From Incurvaria masculella (Eukaryota > Arthropoda > Insecta > Lepidoptera > Incurvariidae), in the NCBI GenBank assembly GCA_946894095.1, contig OX335642.1, positions 27,911,021 to 27,975,020 on the forward strand: 64,000 nt of DNA, read 5' to 3'. Under the pieces are notes generated by a model. That model made no database searches. It saw nothing but the letters and a program-made list of their open reading frames with translations, and was not told the origin of the DNA. Below, one piece after another: positions 34,656-46,914 of the stretch. How positions within the stretch are numbered: position 1 is the stretch's first letter; every line of letters starts with the position of its first letter. Both the position numbers and the translations under genes were made by a program.

Positions 34656-35949
34656 ACATGACGGCACTTTGTAGCACCGTAAGATTTTCGTTATGGATGG
34701 ATTTGATCGCATTAAGAACTTGTTAAATTATTTATTATAATATTTGTACTAGTGGATTCGTTAGGTAGACGTGCTACCACAGACATCAAGAACAGCGCCA
34801 CCTACCGGATCCAAATATAGCTATCGACTATTGATATAATCCCAAAAGTACGGAAAAAAATCATTAAAATCGGTAAAGACGTTAAGGAGGAGAATAATTA
34901 CGAAAACCAGGATTTTATAAATAAATACTCCGAAATAAATAATCCACTTCTGAGGTATTTTGAAGTATCTAGCTCTTTTGGAGGTTAATTTGATAATGCA
35001 ATATTTGTATCAAAAATACGGACGGAAGAGAGTCCATAAAACGTGTTATTATAACGGTTGTTTTCTTAAGTAATCAAACAGAATACCTGTAGATATTTAG
35101 GTGAACTGTTGCATTTGGAATGAGATATGATTCATTAGTGAAATCGCATATTTTTCGCAAAGTTTCATTACCGAAGCGTTTGTTGCGAGCAGTACATGCA
35201 CGCTAATAAACTCTCCGATGTGCCCAATATGAAACAGCATTTGGAATATTTCCAAAATAAAACGAGTTTGCTGGCTAAGATAACCGCGTCTTTGATTTAA
35301 ACGTCGGAATTTTTCAAGACTCAACAAAATAAACTTTTATATGCCTGTGGCCTGGGAGCGATTCTTTAGTCAGCAGGCAACTTCTGGACAGCAACGGTAT
35401 TCTATACAGCAGTAGAAATTCTCATAAATGTGTGCTCTATGCGTATTTTTTTTTAACATTGAAGGAACAAATTTCGAAATGATTGAGTTATGGAGCAGTG
35501 TCAGTTGAAAGATGATGTTGTGACGAGAATCGCAAAGGGAGTTCTTAAATCGTGTTTACATATGGGTGACGAAAAATTACGAAATAAATTTACAGAGCGG
35601 AAATTTCGTGCCCGGGTGGCCTAGTAGAAAGTACCGCGACCAAATCGATATGATACACTATCAATGTAGATATTTACTTAATTCATTATCTAATTTCATT
35701 GCAGTTTTAAATATAAATAAATGTTATTCACGCCTTTATCTAACTAACCGCACCCGGCTCTTTTCCTTCCGAATTTTACAAATTCTACAGTTTAAAACAG
35801 ATTATCTTATCGCAAATTCGCCAGCAATGGTTAATTTTAGTTGCGATGATATCAATTCACTAAGCCTAAAGAAAATAATGTATCGCCCTATTACGCAAAA
35901 ATAATAGAATCGGACCCCCTGCATTACTTACCGTACATGTCGTAAGAGA
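34656..35949. other. No gene seen
   Basis: AT-rich. A 112-codon frame at 35566-35904 and a minus frame at 35097-35327 show no motif. Confidence 0.4.
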
Positions 35950-36125
35950 TTAGTCGTCCGTGGTTCGGATTTGTTTCCTAACTCACTGGATGGTAGGGTT
36001 TACTCTGCCCAGATTGGTACCATCGCGTTAGATGAGCGATGATCGAAGCGGCAATTAATATTGTTAATCTTGTCATTCCAACTCAATAAAGCAGTGCAAT
36101 AAAATGAAGGTCTCGCATTTATCAT
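35950..36125 (+). mobile_element. SINE body fragment
   Basis: Contains CCGTGGTTCGGATT, GGATGGTAGGGTTTACTC, TTGGTACCATCGCG and GATCGAAGCGGCAATTAA; truncated at both ends. Confidence 0.65.
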
Positions 36126-36857
36126 AATAATATCGATGCTTGAAACATTATTATAAGGACTAATTAATTTCATTTTTATCTAAAGGGCGAAAGTCGACCA
36201 GAGTACAAATATTAATATTTGTACTGGAATAATTCAATATTAATATAGAATTGTTCCATATCAAGCGTGTACGGTTTTCCCTTTCATAACGATGCCTTTG
36301 TCTGAAGTTACGGTGTGTAATCGTATTCATCGTTCTGGTTGAGGTGAAAGTGATTTGGATTTTGAGTTAAAAAAAATATGCGCTCGGTTTAGGGTTATTT
36401 CATTTAATTTTATTACGTCTTTTTGTTTTACAATTATACACTCAGACACGTCAAAATAGGTGCATCTTAAAATCAGGAAAAAATAATATAAAATCGATAG
36501 AATTCAAAAGTGTTAAATAAAGTATCAAAATAAACAATTCGGGATCAAGATTAAAATCATAATAAAAATAACACAAATCGAATAAATTATGTCCATTATG
36601 ATTAACATATTTTTATAAATTATATAAAAATAATTATCGAAATTTAAAAGTTAAGGCTTTCGAATTAAAAATCGCTAGTTTGGAATATACATAAAACTGT
36701 TTCATTTTCCATTTTCCGTGTAGAGGAGGTGCCATTTATTTTCCCGTTGGTTTGCGTTTCTGTAGCGTCAAAAAATTCCCCTTTACTATTAATGGCTGAC
36801 GAACAAATAGAACGGAATTGTTAATGATAAAAACTAATTAGGTGTAAATAACTTTGG
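36126..36857. other. No gene; contains 22-bp perfect palindrome
   Basis: AT-rich. GTACAAATATT at 36203-36213 and its exact inverse at 36214-36224 form a palindrome without spacer. Nothing else is recognised. Confidence 0.5.
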
Positions 36858-37275
36858 TGGCCTCGGCAGCCCAGTGGCGGGATGCCTCAGTTATCTCCTT
36901 GGTAAATCGATGTTTAGCGATCCCGAGGCTTCATTCTGTACACTCAACGCCATGATAGCGTGAACGCTATCCAAGACGCCATCAGACATAACCACATACT
37001 TCCGTATCGATTCGTGCGCATTCGCATCGTCGGACCATTTTAGACCGTTCTGGATCGCCGTGGTTCGGATGCCACGTCAAACTCCCCTTCCTTACTTACT
37101 AGGGCTTATCTCACCCGGGTTGACACTACCTATCTCTTTTAATTAAAGCTAGCTAGTTAGTTAGGCGGGGCGTAAATTATAAGCAAATTCGTGGTATGTC
37201 ACCTAGTCCCATGTGGTGTGTCTGGCTAATTTCAGTACGTATGGTCTAAGATATCCATTTACAGTTACATACAAA
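36858..37275 (+). mobile_element. 5S-subfamily SINE, diverged
   Basis: Begins GGCCTCGGCAGCCCAGTGGCGGGA as in the copy at 46131. The 5S-like part is scrambled. The body retains GCCGTGGTTCGGATGCCACG, CACCCGGGTTG and CACCTAGTCCCATGTGGTG. Confidence 0.65.
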
Positions 37276-37420
37276 CCACTACTAACACTAATTGGTAATA
37301 GGAATCACTCAGACATGCGGCGCCCGCATACAAACTCGCTGTATGCAGCCACTGAAGACTAACTGTACCCACTTGTTTGGACGCACGTGTACGGATGACC
37401 GGAGTTGTGCATCGCTTTAA

Positions 37421-38610
37421 GGTGGCCCAACCCGGCGGGCCTAACTCATTCGCGGGCTCGGTACAAAACCGTGCTGTTGCGCTCTGGGAACTTCTCTGTT
37501 TCAAAGAATAAGACAGGCTCCGTTATGAGGAAGATGCAACATGTCCACAAAAAAGACAATGTGCATAGTGTATGATTTGGTAAGATTTACGAAAATTTTA
37601 ATTTCAAAACGACTTATAGCTAAAAGTAAACCACGACCGCTGTAGTAAAAAATCTAACAAAAACCAAATAGATCATAAATCTTGATTAAATAAGCTATGT
37701 CTGATGGGGGAACGGCATAACGTATAATATGCAGATCGTATAATGTCATATTTTAACAAAATTTTAAAACCATGCACAACGTATAATCGGCAGATCGTAT
37801 AATCTTATACGTAGTGCATGAAGAAGTCCAAAAAATTAAATTACTTATTTCTCCATGCATAAAGTATAATAGTCACAACGTATAATGATATGATCTTTAT
37901 TTAACAAAAAAAGAAAACCATGCATATAATCCTAAAATATTTCATACGATAAGCGCCCTTATCGATATAAGATTAAAGATTATACTCGCACGCGACTTTT
38001 CGACCGTCTCAATTAGCGTTGTAGCAAATTGTTACTCTTCAACAGATATCGATTCGTAGCAATTTCAGCCTTAAATGTATCGATGTTAGGGCGCTTTATG
38101 CAGTGCTTCTTGGCATATTATACGTTCTGCATGGTTTTCTTTTTTTGTGAATTCATGTTAGGAATATTATACGTTGTGACTATTATACGTTCTGCATGAT
38201 GCAAAGAGTTTATTTTATTTTTAACTCATGCACAACGTATAACATTATACGTTGTGAATATTATACGATATGCATGGTTTTAATTTTTTGGAAAAAAATA
38301 CTATTATACGTTGTGAATATTATACGTAGTGAATACCACTCTGTCTGATGACTAATCTTTTTACGATGTTCTTACTTTATCCTTGCGTAATCCACCTCCA
38401 AAGTTATTATACATATAAAACGCACGAAATATTCGAACTTTCGGACCTTATAACTTAGAAACCAAACACATATATACAATGCCAATGGTCATCAGACATC
38501 TAGTTCGATCAAATAAAGCTATTTTGAGCAAAATTTTGGATCTCTGACAAGAAATATGGGCGTGATCTTCTTTCCTCTTTTGTATGGGGAGATGAGCGGG
38601 ATGGGCCACC
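37421..38610. mobile_element. TTAA-flanked MITE, family T1, interrupted copy
   Basis: Flanked by TTAA (37417-37420 and 38611-38614). The two parts (37421-37706 and 38342-38610) together match the 542-bp copy at 23284. The break is in TGTCTGATG, which is duplicated on both sides of the insert. Confidence 0.9.
37707..38341. mobile_element. Foldback element F1, 9-bp target duplication
   Basis: A 635-bp insert bounded by TGTCTGATG at 37698-37706 and 38342-38350. The left 270 bp or so and the inverted right 270 bp align imperfectly, sharing ACGTATAAT modules, AAAACCATGCA, CAAAAAAAGAAAACCATGCA and AAGCGCCCT. Each arm repeats the CGTATAAT/ATTATACG motif many times. Long subterminal arms plus a 9-bp duplication suggest a Mutator-like or foldback origin. 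No coding sequence. Confidence 0.8.
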
Positions 38611-38624
38611 TTAAGGTCATTGCT

Positions 38625-38830
38625 TGTGGTGACGCTTGGTTCAGTTCACCTCTCTCCCTAAAATATGGTCGAGAGAGGCGATGGTTGGACGTGATACTCG
38701 TTAACGGGTGCTGTTTGTGGAGACTGGCCTGCTCCGATTGGCAACATGTTAGATACGGGCATAGTCTTTGCTCAAACTGATATTTGTCATGTGGTATGGT
38801 AATCATGTGGTATGAATTGTTGCTTTCCGT
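38625..38830 (+). repeat. Dispersed repeat D1, copy 3
   Basis: TTGTGGTGACGCTTGG, ATATGGTCGAGAGAGGCGATGG, GGGTGCTGTTTGTGG and CAACATGTTAGATA match the copies at 4071 and 5917. Confidence 0.6.
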
Positions 38831-39118
38831 GAATTTTTATTTATGTATTGTTTTTAACTGTGTTTTTCTCATATCATGTAAATACTTACTGTAAGAAAAA
38901 AAATTTTTTTTTCACAAACATGTGCCAATAACTCGTATGTTTGTTCGCGGTGGCAAGCGCATTTGTAAATACTAATAATACAATATGACAAATCCGAGTG
39001 TAGTGCAATGTATATGGGTGATACATAAATAACAACCATGAAAAATAAAGTCATGATGCACGAACTTACCTGCGTTATTGAGTAGACCAACCTAATAATT
39101 CGAAACTCTCAATAAATA
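38831..39118. other. No gene seen
   Basis: AT-rich DNA with a long A/T run at 38898-38913. No feature. Confidence 0.4.
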
Positions 39119-39240
39119 AGTCAGAGAGTCACCGGTAGAAATGTTAAAAAATTATAACTGCAAGTGACTGGTAGAACATTTAAAAAATATATGATTGCAA
39201 ATGACCGGCAGACATTTTTAAAAACTATATTTTCTAATGA
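39119..39240 (+). repeat. Minisatellite block 1 (about 40-45-bp unit)
   Basis: About three units of the form AATGACCGGTAGAAAT, then TTTAAAAACTATAATTGC, with variation. It continues as block 2 after an interruption. Confidence 0.75.
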
Positions 39241-39560
39241 CGAGTGGATCATGTATTTTTTTTTTCTCAAGAATGATTTTGTTATTAATTAGTTCTAATC
39301 TCTCGTTGTTTTTATTCTTTATCATAATTTTTGCTTTTTTTTGGTTTCATTTTGATTGTATGATTTTAAATGTAATTTTTGTGTTTCTATTATTCAAAAA
39401 TGCTTGTAATCGCTCGCTCGTGTGCTCGTGTAATGCTGTCACACGCAGATAAGCTATAGCTTCGCGTGTACAGGTGCAGTAATTTTTGTTTAGATTTTAA
39501 TTTATTTAATTAAACGCCACGATGGTGGCACTGAAACTGAAACTGAAGACTTTAGAAACT
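39241..39560 (+). mobile_element. Insert splitting the minisatellite
   Basis: Unrelated to the tandem unit on either side. It starts with T-rich DNA and ends GCACTGAAACTGAAACTGAAG, a short (ACTGAA)n-like tail that fits a retroelement end. The open frame in it is T-rich and unsupported. Confidence 0.45.
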
Positions 39561-39564
39561 GTCA

Positions 39565-39845
39565 TTTCAAATGATCGGTAGAAATGTTTAAAAACTATAA
39601 TTAAGATTGACCGGCTGAACATTTTAAATACTATGATTGCAAATTACCGGTATAAATATTAAAACACTATAGCTGAATTCAAATGATGGGTAGAATATTT
39701 TTAAAAACTATAACTGCAAATAACCTAAAGAAGTTTTAAAAAACTATAATTGCAAATTACCTGTAGAAGTTTTAAAAAACTATAATTGCTAATGACCTGT
39801 AGAAGTTTTAAAAAACTATAATTGCAAATGACCGGTATAAATTTC
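39565..39845 (+). repeat. Minisatellite block 2 (about 40-45-bp unit)
   Basis: About six to seven units. The best preserved, at 39710-39830, read ACCTGTAGAAGTTTTAAAAA, then ACTATAATTGC. Central units are nearly identical, suggesting recent unequal exchange. Confidence 0.85.
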
Positions 39846-41366
39846 ACGCTTCGGCTGCCCGAGTACCGCTGCCACAAATCACGTCCTCTATACCATAAAT
39901 TTCCAGCGAATTTTAATGAAATTATAACCGATTGTGACCGGATCGCTTCGGATATAAACTTTCAATATTCCCGGCGCCGAATGGAAATCACTTGGCGCAG
40001 TGGCAAACTTTCGATCGTTAAAAGTCGAAAATCTATATTATTTTAGTTCTTTACAAAAATACTTATCAGATTGAAGGAGGTTTTTTTTCTTTCAGCCTCA
40101 AATATATAATTACCTCCGTGAGTTATAATTACATACATATATAACAGTTGAATACATCAGAACGGAAGGTTTTAAAAAAAGTCAAGTGTTAAAAAAATAT
40201 GCTCTAAAATCCGGGTTCCGTTCCACAATAGGATAAAACTGAAAGTAATGGGACCACTTCAGTGTAAGTATGTCGTGTCATGTCAAGGCCCTCATTCTCA
40301 GCAACTCATGGAAGTGCAAGGTTGAAGTTGATATAAAATTCTTAGTTTTGTATATCTTGGAGATTTTGAAAAAATCAAGCTTCTGAGTCAATGTGATAAA
40401 AAAATACGACTACTTAAGCTTCACATTTTCATCAATTCCACCACCTAAACCTACATATATTGTGTACTATAACTGATTTGAGTGTTCTGTGGGTGTTTCA
40501 ACATCCAATATCAGAAGGTGTATTTTAAATTCAAAACTCAAACTTAATATACAATCATTTTATTAACTTCCCGCCCCATTTAAGCAAATGCATAAACATT
40601 TTATAGAATGTAATTCCACTTTTAAAGAATGTAACTCAAATAAAAAAAATAAAAAGTGACATAAAACCTTTAAATCACATCTCTGAATTTAATATCTGAG
40701 AAATATGGAGGAACTTAATAAAAAAAATCAGACAATACATGTTGTGCACTAGTCGAAAATTAATGGGTCTAAATCTAGTGTTTTTGCCTATCAATTTAAA
40801 ATCCACCGCCTTCGCAAACATTACATTTAAGTTTTCCGGTTGTTTGAATGTACCTAGCGATATTTATTGCTCAGACACTCAATTCAAAAATATTAAACTG
40901 CTGAATTTATCTTTGTTTTTATCCGCAATCTTCACCGGACCAACCATTACCAAACTTGTGATTATCCTTATCATTAAATTGAGCGGCGGGATTCCTGTCG
41001 TGAACAGCTGGGAAAATAAAGGAAGGAGTTCGGTTGACCATTTTTTTCCAATTGCTCTTTTGCGAATTAATAAAATGTAAATCGCTCCCTATGTAGCCGA
41101 GCGACGAGAAGCCTGGGGCTATGATAATTGTTATTAAATCATTCGTGACACGGATAGCCTGAAATCGATTGTATTTTTTAAGTTTTAAAATAAAAATCTT
41201 AAAAATACGTGCAAGACATAAAACCCTTTCAAGTGAAAAATTAATGATTCATGGTCGCCCCTTGATTACAATTAAGACCAAATCACACTCTCTGATTCTG
41301 TTTGACCGCTGCTTAATTCTGATGTGATGGCAAGGGCAGTCTTACCAGAAGCAAGTATGGCTGCTT
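39846..41366. other. No gene recognised (1.5 kb)
   Basis: AT-rich. The frame at 40739-41080 (113 codons) has hydrophobic stretches but no known family pattern; it is regarded as chance. Confidence 0.4.
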
Positions 41367-41775
41367 AGAACGAGCAGCTCGTAGCTTAAGTACTCACAGA
41401 TTTGCCTTGTATTCCAGAGATCTGGATTCAAAACCCCGCCCGTGCATGCACCACTTTCTTTCTATTTCTAAGTTTGATTAGTGCATTTCATCACGAATTC
41501 TAGAAGATCCATGCTTCCGAATCAATGTAAACTGTAAGTCCCCTCCCATTCCCCTAGGGATAAGCTCATCCGGGTTGTTACCATCGCTATGAATGAAAAG
41601 ATGGTCTAAACGGTGATTAAAAAAAATCCGTAATTTTTTTACAGTTCAATGTAGCCGTGCTCATAAAGGGAAGGCCCTCGCATGAAACCCTTCCAGAATT
41701 GGGTGCATTTTGCTCATATCATGACGATGGGTGTGAAATTAGATATAAATGTTCAATTACATAAGAAAAACAAAA
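41367..41775 (+). mobile_element. tRNA-headed SINE, near full length
   Basis: The head includes AGCAGCTCGTAGCTTAAGTA and a B-box-like GATCTGGATTCAAAACC, then CACTTTCTTTCTATTTC, the body ATCCGGGTTGTTACCATCGC, and the 3' block AGCCGTGCTCATAAAGGGAA ending A-rich. Diverged but collinear with 51836-52207. A frame over the 3' end is not a gene. Confidence 0.75.
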
Positions 41776-44226
41776 GCAAAAGGACCACAAAAAAAATAGG
41801 TGGCAGCCAATTTAAAAAAACACTCCATCGAGTGTTCGAGGTGACTCATTTACTCAACGGCATGGTATGCGTCTTTGGAGGTCAGTTCGACTTAACGTCA
41901 ACCCACCCAGGCACGTAAATAGTATTTATATGAATCCGCACCTACACGTTCGTTTACGTAATTTTTAAACATGTTTTACTAAAATCCACGGTGATAACAT
42001 AAATAAAATGGTTATGATCTCACTTACTTCATGCGATCGGGCGCCACAGCAGCAGTCGGCAAACTTTGCCTCCGTTCGGATTTAACAATCTTTCGAGTCC
42101 TGGCGACACTCGAAAAAAAAACCTTATAATGAAATCCACCACTAGCTCTACGCACATTCATTTGTAGATATTGGTCTTAGTTCATGAATGGGTTTTCCTA
42201 CTTTAACAGCCGAGTGTACTGCAGATACTGAAATGCTTTAATGTCCGTACTAACACGAGAAGGAGTTTCTAGAGTAGCTAATTTTCATTAAAATTTAAAT
42301 GAATATAGATGATGCAGAAAATGTACAAATGTTGTACAGTTGCACAAAAGTTAGATTTTTTTGTTTAGTTTCTTTTGCGCTGACGATTTTTTGTTTGTAA
42401 AAAAACCATCAACAATTAAATTAGTTACATTTATTTATGTAAAAAAATAATATTTTACCTTCTTTTTCATAAACTGTTTTATGACCTTTTATTTCTGAGA
42501 TTACAGATATTTTGAGGGCACATATTCTTTTAAAGTAGACTCTTATTCGTCACCTATTAAAAAATAGCTGGCTGAGTACCCAGAGCAGAGTAGTTATTGT
42601 ATAATTATAATTTTTTGGTAACAAGACAGAACATTTCCAAAAAAAATCAAAAACTATTGATTTTTAACCCCTAGTTTATATGCAAATTAGTTTTTGAACG
42701 ACCTCTTAGAAGGAATGTATCGAAATATCAAACACCTTGCATATACGTATATGCATTGATCTTTATTCCCATCAATAAAGATTACTTACCATTACGCAAC
42801 ACTGTGTTAGCAGTGGTGTTAAATATCTGGGACATTTGGAATAACCCGAGTGTTATTCGGCGGATATTGACGCGGGCGGAGCGGCGGACACAGCTGCTAT
42901 TCCATAACTCCGTAAAATATGTTGACCATTAAAATTTAGTTTTTCGAAAAATAACGTAACTTAAAAAGACATTCTATCCAAAAATACTCATGTTTTAATA
43001 GAATTTAATATCGAAAGCACCTGCTTGTGATTCATTTTTCCCTATTTTCTCCGAGCTGCTTCAAAATTATTAAACTTTTTTCATTTTATCGGAAGCTGGC
43101 TTCAGGTATTTTAAATATTTACTGGCATTCTTGTAGCTAGCATAGCCTTTTAATTGACCTCTGAAATGTCGGTATAAACATAAACACCTGTCACGATTTA
43201 CGAAAAAGTTATATATACTTTCAATACACTTTCAAATATTAAACCTATTAATAAAAACATAAAAATCTGTATTGAATCCCGCATAAAACATCAATTCTGA
43301 ACAAATATTTTCGGTACAAAAGTTATGAAATTTTATTATATACCACACCGCGGAAATCGTGCAAAGATTGCTCGAGAAAATTTTCGGAAAACGTCTCGCA
43401 GCTCAATTTTATGCATTTACGTTAGTAGAAAAATTCCAAAAACATTTTATTTAGATTTCGATGTTCTAAAAATACATTAATATTATTATTTTAAAATAAA
43501 TCTATATAATTATATATAGACTTATTTTATTGCGCTACCTAAAAATGCAATTATGAATGAATTAATTAATGAATAAATTATATATTATGAATGAATGAAT
43601 GAATTAATGAATAAATTATATATTATGAAAACAAAAAAAAATATAGAAACAATATACATAAAAACAATAATAGTGCGCAAAGGCGGACTTATCACTAAGA
43701 GTGATTTCTTCCAGTCATCCCGTGTTGTGAACAAAAGTATATAAAAAAAAACATTATAGTATTCATTCGATAATTAGCAAAAACACCGTAGCCTGCGTTA
43801 GCGTCAAGGAATTTTCCATGATAACTCAAGTCGTTATGGTAATGAGCAGCTTAGCCTGGAAGCAGGCGCCACGCGGTAGCGAGGCGATGTTTACACGAGG
43901 GACCTAGCAATACAATTAGCTGTTTTCCAAAAGTGGCGAAATATTTTGAGACCCAAACAATTTCTTTTGAAATTGTGCCGCTAGCGGTGCTCTAGAAAAT
44001 ATCCCCCGTGAAGCTCTGTGGAGCGCTATCCGTTTGGTAATCAGGAATCATTTTACTGTGACAACGTCATTACCTGTTTAGTTCTGCAATTGAGGTCACA
44101 AAATAGCTTTATTCAGACATTTCAATATAAATATATTTAAAATTGTATCTAATACAATTGCCAAAGCCGTATTTTTTTTAGTATCACTGGTGATATTGGA
44201 AAATCACTGGATTATTTTCGTGTAAC
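41776..44226. other. No gene seen (2.5 kb)
   Basis: AT-rich. It contains the duplicated (ATGA)n tract at 43552-43630 and nothing else recognised. Confidence 0.4.
43552..43630. repeat. (ATGA)n-type tandem duplication
   Basis: Two copies of a roughly 40-bp block (GAATTAATGAATAAATTATA, then TATTATGAA) separated by ATGAATGAATGA. Confidence 0.8.
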
Positions 44227-44370
44227 CGGAAATGGATGACTGATACCACAGAAGTAATCCAAACCCACCGCCATGATAAAAGGCGAACCTACCTCATTTG
44301 CGCAGTAATTATGTACCATGCCACGACTTTTCCTTTATAAGCATGGCTACACAGAAATGGATGGAAAATA
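44227..44370 (-). mobile_element. SINE 3' fragment
   Basis: GGATGACTGATACCACAG, CCACCGCCATGATA and CATGGCTACACAGAAATGG correspond to the reversed SINE tail. Confidence 0.55.
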
Positions 44371-46130
44371 CTGGCATTTGTATTTAATTTTAAATCTAAT
44401 TTAAGTTTTCCTAATCTTACTCATCATGCCTAATGTAACCGAACTTAACAGAACTATGTCCAGCATAAGAAAAGGTATTTTATAACATCTCCATTAATAT
44501 TGTAAAATTGACAATTCTAAATAACTAACAATTTTAATCAGTTAACAAAGAAACTATTATAAAATCACGGCTTCGACAAATATGTTAAAATTAAACAGCA
44601 AAAATTCCTTATTGAATGAAAGTGCTATTGAAAATTGTACCGGTTTTCACAGTCCAATATAGCCAAAACCTCAAAAAAAATGTTAGTTGTAGTATGCCAC
44701 CTCAGTTCATTAAATCCTGAGTGATTGTGGTATCTACACCACGATATGCTGCAACTATGATTTTGTTATTCAAGTTGATAACATTATAGAAGTGGTTATT
44801 TAAAATATATACATAGCTGCAATATACATTTTACTGGAAATAACATTTCACGCTAAAAGGAATTCTGTTTTAAAATAAACGATTTTATGAATGATTTTAT
44901 CACAAATTAGGAACGGGCAAGAGCTAACTGCTCTATATATATATGAGCTCAAAAGTTCGTTTGTTCCTCGAGGAGAGCAGTGGCACCGCTTATAATATTT
45001 TTAATTCAGTTGCCAGCCCTTAATTAGTTTGTCAAGAGTTGTTTGCGCCAGCCCTGGGTCCCCGTAGCCCGCGGGCAGTGCCAGGGCTGCCACCGCGACC
45101 GGAGTGATACTAATTATGGTATTACTCCCGCACCAACTATTGCGACAGGATCATAATGGCTTTATTTTCGTAGGGAATCTCCTTGAAGTTTAAAAGTCGC
45201 CGTAACAAGATTGCTCAGATTAAGTTAAGTTGGGGAAGTTTTCTGGCCGGGCGAACCGCGTCCTGGGCATTCAATTTGCGAGTTCGGTAGTTGGTGATGT
45301 TTTATTCAGATATTTTGTTTGGTGGGATTGCTTAATTTGGAATCCCCCGAGACCTGAATTTTGCAGGAATCCTCACGCAGCAATCTCCCGCAAGGTAAAT
45401 CTTCCAAAAGACGGATTAACTAATAGTTTACAGGTATTCTCACGTGGTTTCAAGATGGCTTATTCAACTTTTAGTATAATTTCAAAGTAATATTGAATTG
45501 TTTTTTTTTTAATTTTCAAAGATCCAAGGAACAAAATTATGCGTTTCGGTTTGGTGCAGTGTTACAAATAGTCTCGACAAATATAGTTTTTCCCTTTCTA
45601 TGCTTACCTACGGTGTTGCTCCCTTTAATAAGTGTACATCATAATTATTTTAGTTAACGTTGCAAAATATGTATTAAATAAGAACAAGTTACTAGTTCCA
45701 AGAGCTGATTATCGGAACAATGTTGAATGAGAAAGTAGAAAATATTGATGAAGGACCTTTGGTGGATTCATTAATTACTGCAAGTCACTATTACAAAAAA
45801 AGACGTGTGGCACTCGGGGACTGCCGCGGTAAAGCTATTGCATAGCATTTTGTATCAACTTATGCAATTATAATTATTTATTTATTTTATTTATGCAGTA
45901 TTTCTTTTTCTTTGATATTAATTTAAGTTACACTTTTTGAGCGTGGTGACAGATAAGAAAACATTTTTTTTTCTTTTATTAAATAAATAAAAAGTTAATA
46001 TTGTTTGAAATATTTTTATTATTTTAAAATACATGTGGGTTTTATTATCTTACAGTAGCTGTTGATTATTCAGGAATATTTATCATTGAAACTATAGGTT
46101 TGTGATAACTGAAATAAGAAACATAAGTTT
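44371..46130. other. No gene seen (1.8 kb)
   Basis: AT-rich except for a GC patch at 45040-45110 containing CCAGCCCTGGG and GTGCCAGGGCTGCC. The frame at 45230-45490 has no motif. Confidence 0.4.
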
Positions 46131-46518
46131 GTCAGCCTCAGTGGCCCAGTGGCGCGACACTTCGGCGATCGCTCTCCGAAGTTAAGCAACGCTGGGTCCG
46201 GTCTGGTCTTGGATGGGTGACCATTCGACCGTTGAGAGAGGCTGGCCGTGGTTTGGATTCCACGTTAAGCTGTAGGTCCCCTTCCTCACTTACTAGGTGG
46301 TAGGGTTTATCCCGCCCGGGTTGGTACCATCGCATTGGATGAACGATGGTCGAAGCGGCAATGAAAATTGTCCGTGTTTTCCATCCAGTTCAATGTAGCC
46401 GTGCAATATAAGGAAGGTCCTGGCATGGCACCTAGTTCCCATGTGGTGTGTTGGGCTAATACCATGACAGAACTTGTGGTATTAGCCATCCATGTCCAGT
46501 CACATAAAAAAAAAAATC
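46131..46518 (+). mobile_element. 5S-headed SINE, full length
   Basis: After a short tRNA-A-box-like start (GTGGCCCAGTGGCGCGACA) the head reads CTCTCCGAAGTTAAGCAACG and TCTTGGATGGGTGACC, matching the internal promoter half of insect 5S rRNA. The body (GGTGGTAGGGTTTATCCCGC, TACCATCGCATTGGATGAAC) and tail (GGCACCTAGTTCCCATGTGG, A run) are shared with other copies. It is inserted into the endonuclease pseudogene just downstream. Minus frames within it are artefacts. Confidence 0.9.
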
Positions 46519-46519
46519 C

Positions 46520-46914
46520 TCTAAATACCTAGAAAATACCGCGTCAATGGTGGTCCCATATTTTGTTGTGGACTCTTGTGGGTCATTATTCATTTTCAAA
46601 TTCAATGTTTTTGATAGAAAAGTTGTCAACCGCTCTAATTTTTTATCAGCGAAGTTAATGTTGAAATCGCCAGCCAAGATAAGGGGAATTTTATTACCAT
46701 TTGTACCAAGTATTTTCGACCCTTCTTCAGTGTACTCCAGTAAAGTGCGATGAATAAAATGCTCTACCTCGTCCAATTTTGGATTCGGAGAAATGTAAAT
46801 TGCAACCATAACTATTTGTAGGCCATTTCTAAGTTTGCATAAGCACGCACAAAAATCTCCAGTTTTACAAATCGCTAGTGCCTTGAAAATTCGCCAAACG
46901 GACACAACCGTCAC
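46520..46914 (-). pseudogene. Endonuclease-like domain of an autonomous Helitron (fragment)
   Basis: The frame reads VAIYISPNPKLDEVEHFIH, then PLILAGDFNINFADKK (GDFN at about residues 82-85) and TTKYGTTIDAVFSRYLE. This is the middle of an endonuclease/exonuclease/phosphatase fold: the GDFN and TIDAVF blocks are present, but the N-terminal Glu block and the C-terminal His block are missing. The frame runs into the neighbouring SINE, so its last 19 residues or so are SINE-encoded. It also starts inside Helitron H1 sequence, which ties it to that family. A LINE endonuclease is the alternative, but the H1 link argues for a Helitron. Confidence 0.7.

Noticed and set aside
39119..39845. Tandem 40-45-bp units as a CRISPR array
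   Set aside because: Units are contiguous and vary throughout, with no repeat-spacer alternation.
40739..41080. 113-codon frame as a possible small membrane protein
   Set aside because: Hydrophobic segments are expected in AT-rich chance frames, and there is no conserved motif or support for splicing.
46140..46225. 5S rRNA gene
   Set aside because: Only the internal half resembles 5S, and it is fused to a SINE body with an A tail.
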